From contig NC_135254.1 of the NCBI RefSeq assembly GCF_964204865.1, positions 2,547,001 through 2,611,000 of the forward strand: a stretch of DNA of 64,000 nucleotides, read 5' to 3'. Numbering within the stretch: position 1 is the first letter of the stretch; each line of letters begins with the position of its first letter. Of this stretch, positions 63,117-64,000 are shown one piece after another. The position numbers and the translations under genes are program-made. The notes below the pieces were generated by a model that saw only the letters and a list, made by a program, of their open reading frames with translations, was not told the origin of the DNA and did no database searches. Source of the stretch: Styela clava. Taxonomy: Eukaryota; Chordata; Ascidiacea; Stolidobranchia; Styelidae.

Positions 63117-63164
63117 ACAGACTTATGCATTCATGTAATGGCAGAGCCATATGCCTAAGTCTGT
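63117..63164. repeat. 14-bp imperfect inverted repeat
   Basis: ACAGACTTATGCAT (63117-63130) pairs with ATGCCTAAGTCTGT (63151-63164) at 13 of 14 positions around a 20-nt loop. Could be a small hairpin or a transposon relic. Confidence 0.55.
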
Positions 63165-63263
63165 AAGTGTTATCATTAATATTGATTTTGTGCTTTCAGA
63201 GGTTCATAAAATTTAAGATTATATATTAATGGATATGAGAATTGATACCGTACTGCAGTATTG

Positions 63264-63282
63264 GCAATGCTAGTAGCATTGC
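63264..63282. repeat. 8-bp perfect hairpin
   Basis: GCAATGCT, AGT loop, AGCATTGC. Confidence 0.6.
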
Positions 63283-63400
63283 AGCTTTGTTGAATTATTA
63301 CATAGAGCACACGAAAACAACATTCTGACATATATATTTTATGATTTCGAAGAAAGAGGTAAACCTGACAACAAGCCTTAATGGTATAACATCTGGGAAA

Positions 63401-63640
63401 TTACTGACATATATAAGCATCAAGGTAAAGATTTTTCAACATTTGTTTAAATAGGTTATAATTTTTGGAACGAATTGAATTAGGCAGTGTGTTCCATAGT
63501 TTCACACCGATGCATTTGATACTGTTTTGTGTACTTGAAGAGTAACGAGACACATAATATGAGCTATTGGCAGAAGATCGAGTTGCATATGAGTGAATAC
63601 TGCTTTGCTTAACAAAATATTTCAAATTTCTTCTGGAAAC
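63401..63640 (-). pseudogene. 5'-truncated LINE, tail of the reverse transcriptase ORF
   Basis: The minus-strand translation contains SSIHSYATRSS, then SIKCIGVKLWNTLPNSIRS, then LFKQMLKNLYL. This is the usual C-terminal end of animal non-LTR retrotransposon ORF2 proteins (HSY.TR ... G..LWN.LP..I ... FK..LK). Everything before this is absent: residues encoded above about 63640 are antisense of the kelch-like sequence. Truncation at the 5' end is typical of LINE insertion. The clade cannot be assigned from this part. Confidence 0.75.
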
Positions 63641-63659
63641 TGTCCTCAAAGAACCCATT

Positions 63660-64000
63660 GTTAAGAACAATAAAACAGCTGAGAAATCTGTATTCACTGC
63701 ATTGTTTTCTGATGTCAAAAAACTGGAGACAAACCTTGATATTGACAACTGCTTTATCTTGAAGAATCTCTCTGAAACCAATCAAACTCCTAAACAAACG
63801 ACAGTAAAAAATTCCATTATTCAATTCTTGGAGACAAATTTTGAACAAATTAGCAAGAAAAAGGAATTTCTTGATATCAGCAAGGATGACATACTGAGAC
63901 TTTTGAAATCTTCAGAAACAAAGTATTCTTCTGAGGCTGTCAAATATGAGGGGATGATGAAATGGGTGAAACATGATGTCAAAAACAGAAGAAAAATCTT
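63660..64000 (+). CDS. Kelch-like (BTB-BACK) protein, BACK-domain part, cut by window end
   Basis: One plus-strand frame is open from 63597 to the edge; recognisable sequence starts at about 63711. It reads KKLETNLDIDNCFILKNLSE, then IIQFLETNFEQISKKKEFLD, then LLKSSETKYSSEA and MMKWVKHDVKNRRK. This is the BACK domain pattern of kelch-like substrate adaptors of Cullin-3 ubiquitin ligases (LDIDNC ... FL..NF ... EFL.IS ... LL.S ... WVKHD). The BTB domain should precede and the kelch propeller follow; neither is in view. No start codon or clear exon border is visible, and the LINE fragment ends against it, so this could be an exon, a gene fragment or a pseudogene. Confidence 0.65.

Overview
The window is animal (metazoan) nuclear DNA, probably from an invertebrate. 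The support is spliceosomal U1 snRNA genes of metazoan type, decayed piggyBac, hAT and LINE elements, a short intron-containing reading frame, and a kelch-like protein fragment at the right edge. The sequence does not identify the species. No bacterial features (operons, Shine-Dalgarno sites) are present.

Positions 1-51419 are one head-to-tail array of 705-1015 bp units, most of them 751 or 763 bp. Every complete unit carries one 163-nt U1 snRNA gene on the minus strand. The plus strand shows the reverse complement of the U1 5' end (CAGGTAAGTAT) 68 times. Behind it lie all four U1 stem-loops, the U1A loop (AUUGCAC), the Sm site and a UUCG-capped stem-loop 4. A near-perfect palindrome centred 60 bp upstream of the RNA start is where a metazoan snRNA gene would have its proximal sequence element (PSE). 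The 74-aa plus-strand reading frames that recur through the array lie in this promoter and spacer DNA and are not believable genes.

The array has higher-order structure: alternating unit types (1514-bp dimers) on the left, a 4467-bp-offset repeat of deletion-marked units in the middle, and a near-identical 8349-bp, 11-gene duplication at 32.8-49.5 kb. Sixty of the 68 copies have CACAAAG instead of the conserved CACGAAG in the loop-1 sequence bound by U1-70K. Eight divergent copies, all in the right third, keep CACGAAG.

The array ends inside a unit at 51419, next to a decayed piggyBac-like element (51433-53335). Then follow a possible hAT end (to 53953), a non-autonomous hAT element with a perfect 8-bp target duplication (54139-55572), anonymous AT-rich DNA, and three tandem ~1.1-kb units (56475-59700), two of which carry a 16-bp minisatellite. 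A putative small secreted protein with short exons starts at 59863. A second, better preserved piggyBac copy lies at 60487-62605 on the minus strand. The right edge has a 5'-truncated LINE tail (minus) against the BACK domain of a kelch-like protein (plus) that runs out of the window.

The likely purpose of the locus is high-dosage U1 RNA supply for the spliceosome. How many copies are transcribed cannot be told from sequence.
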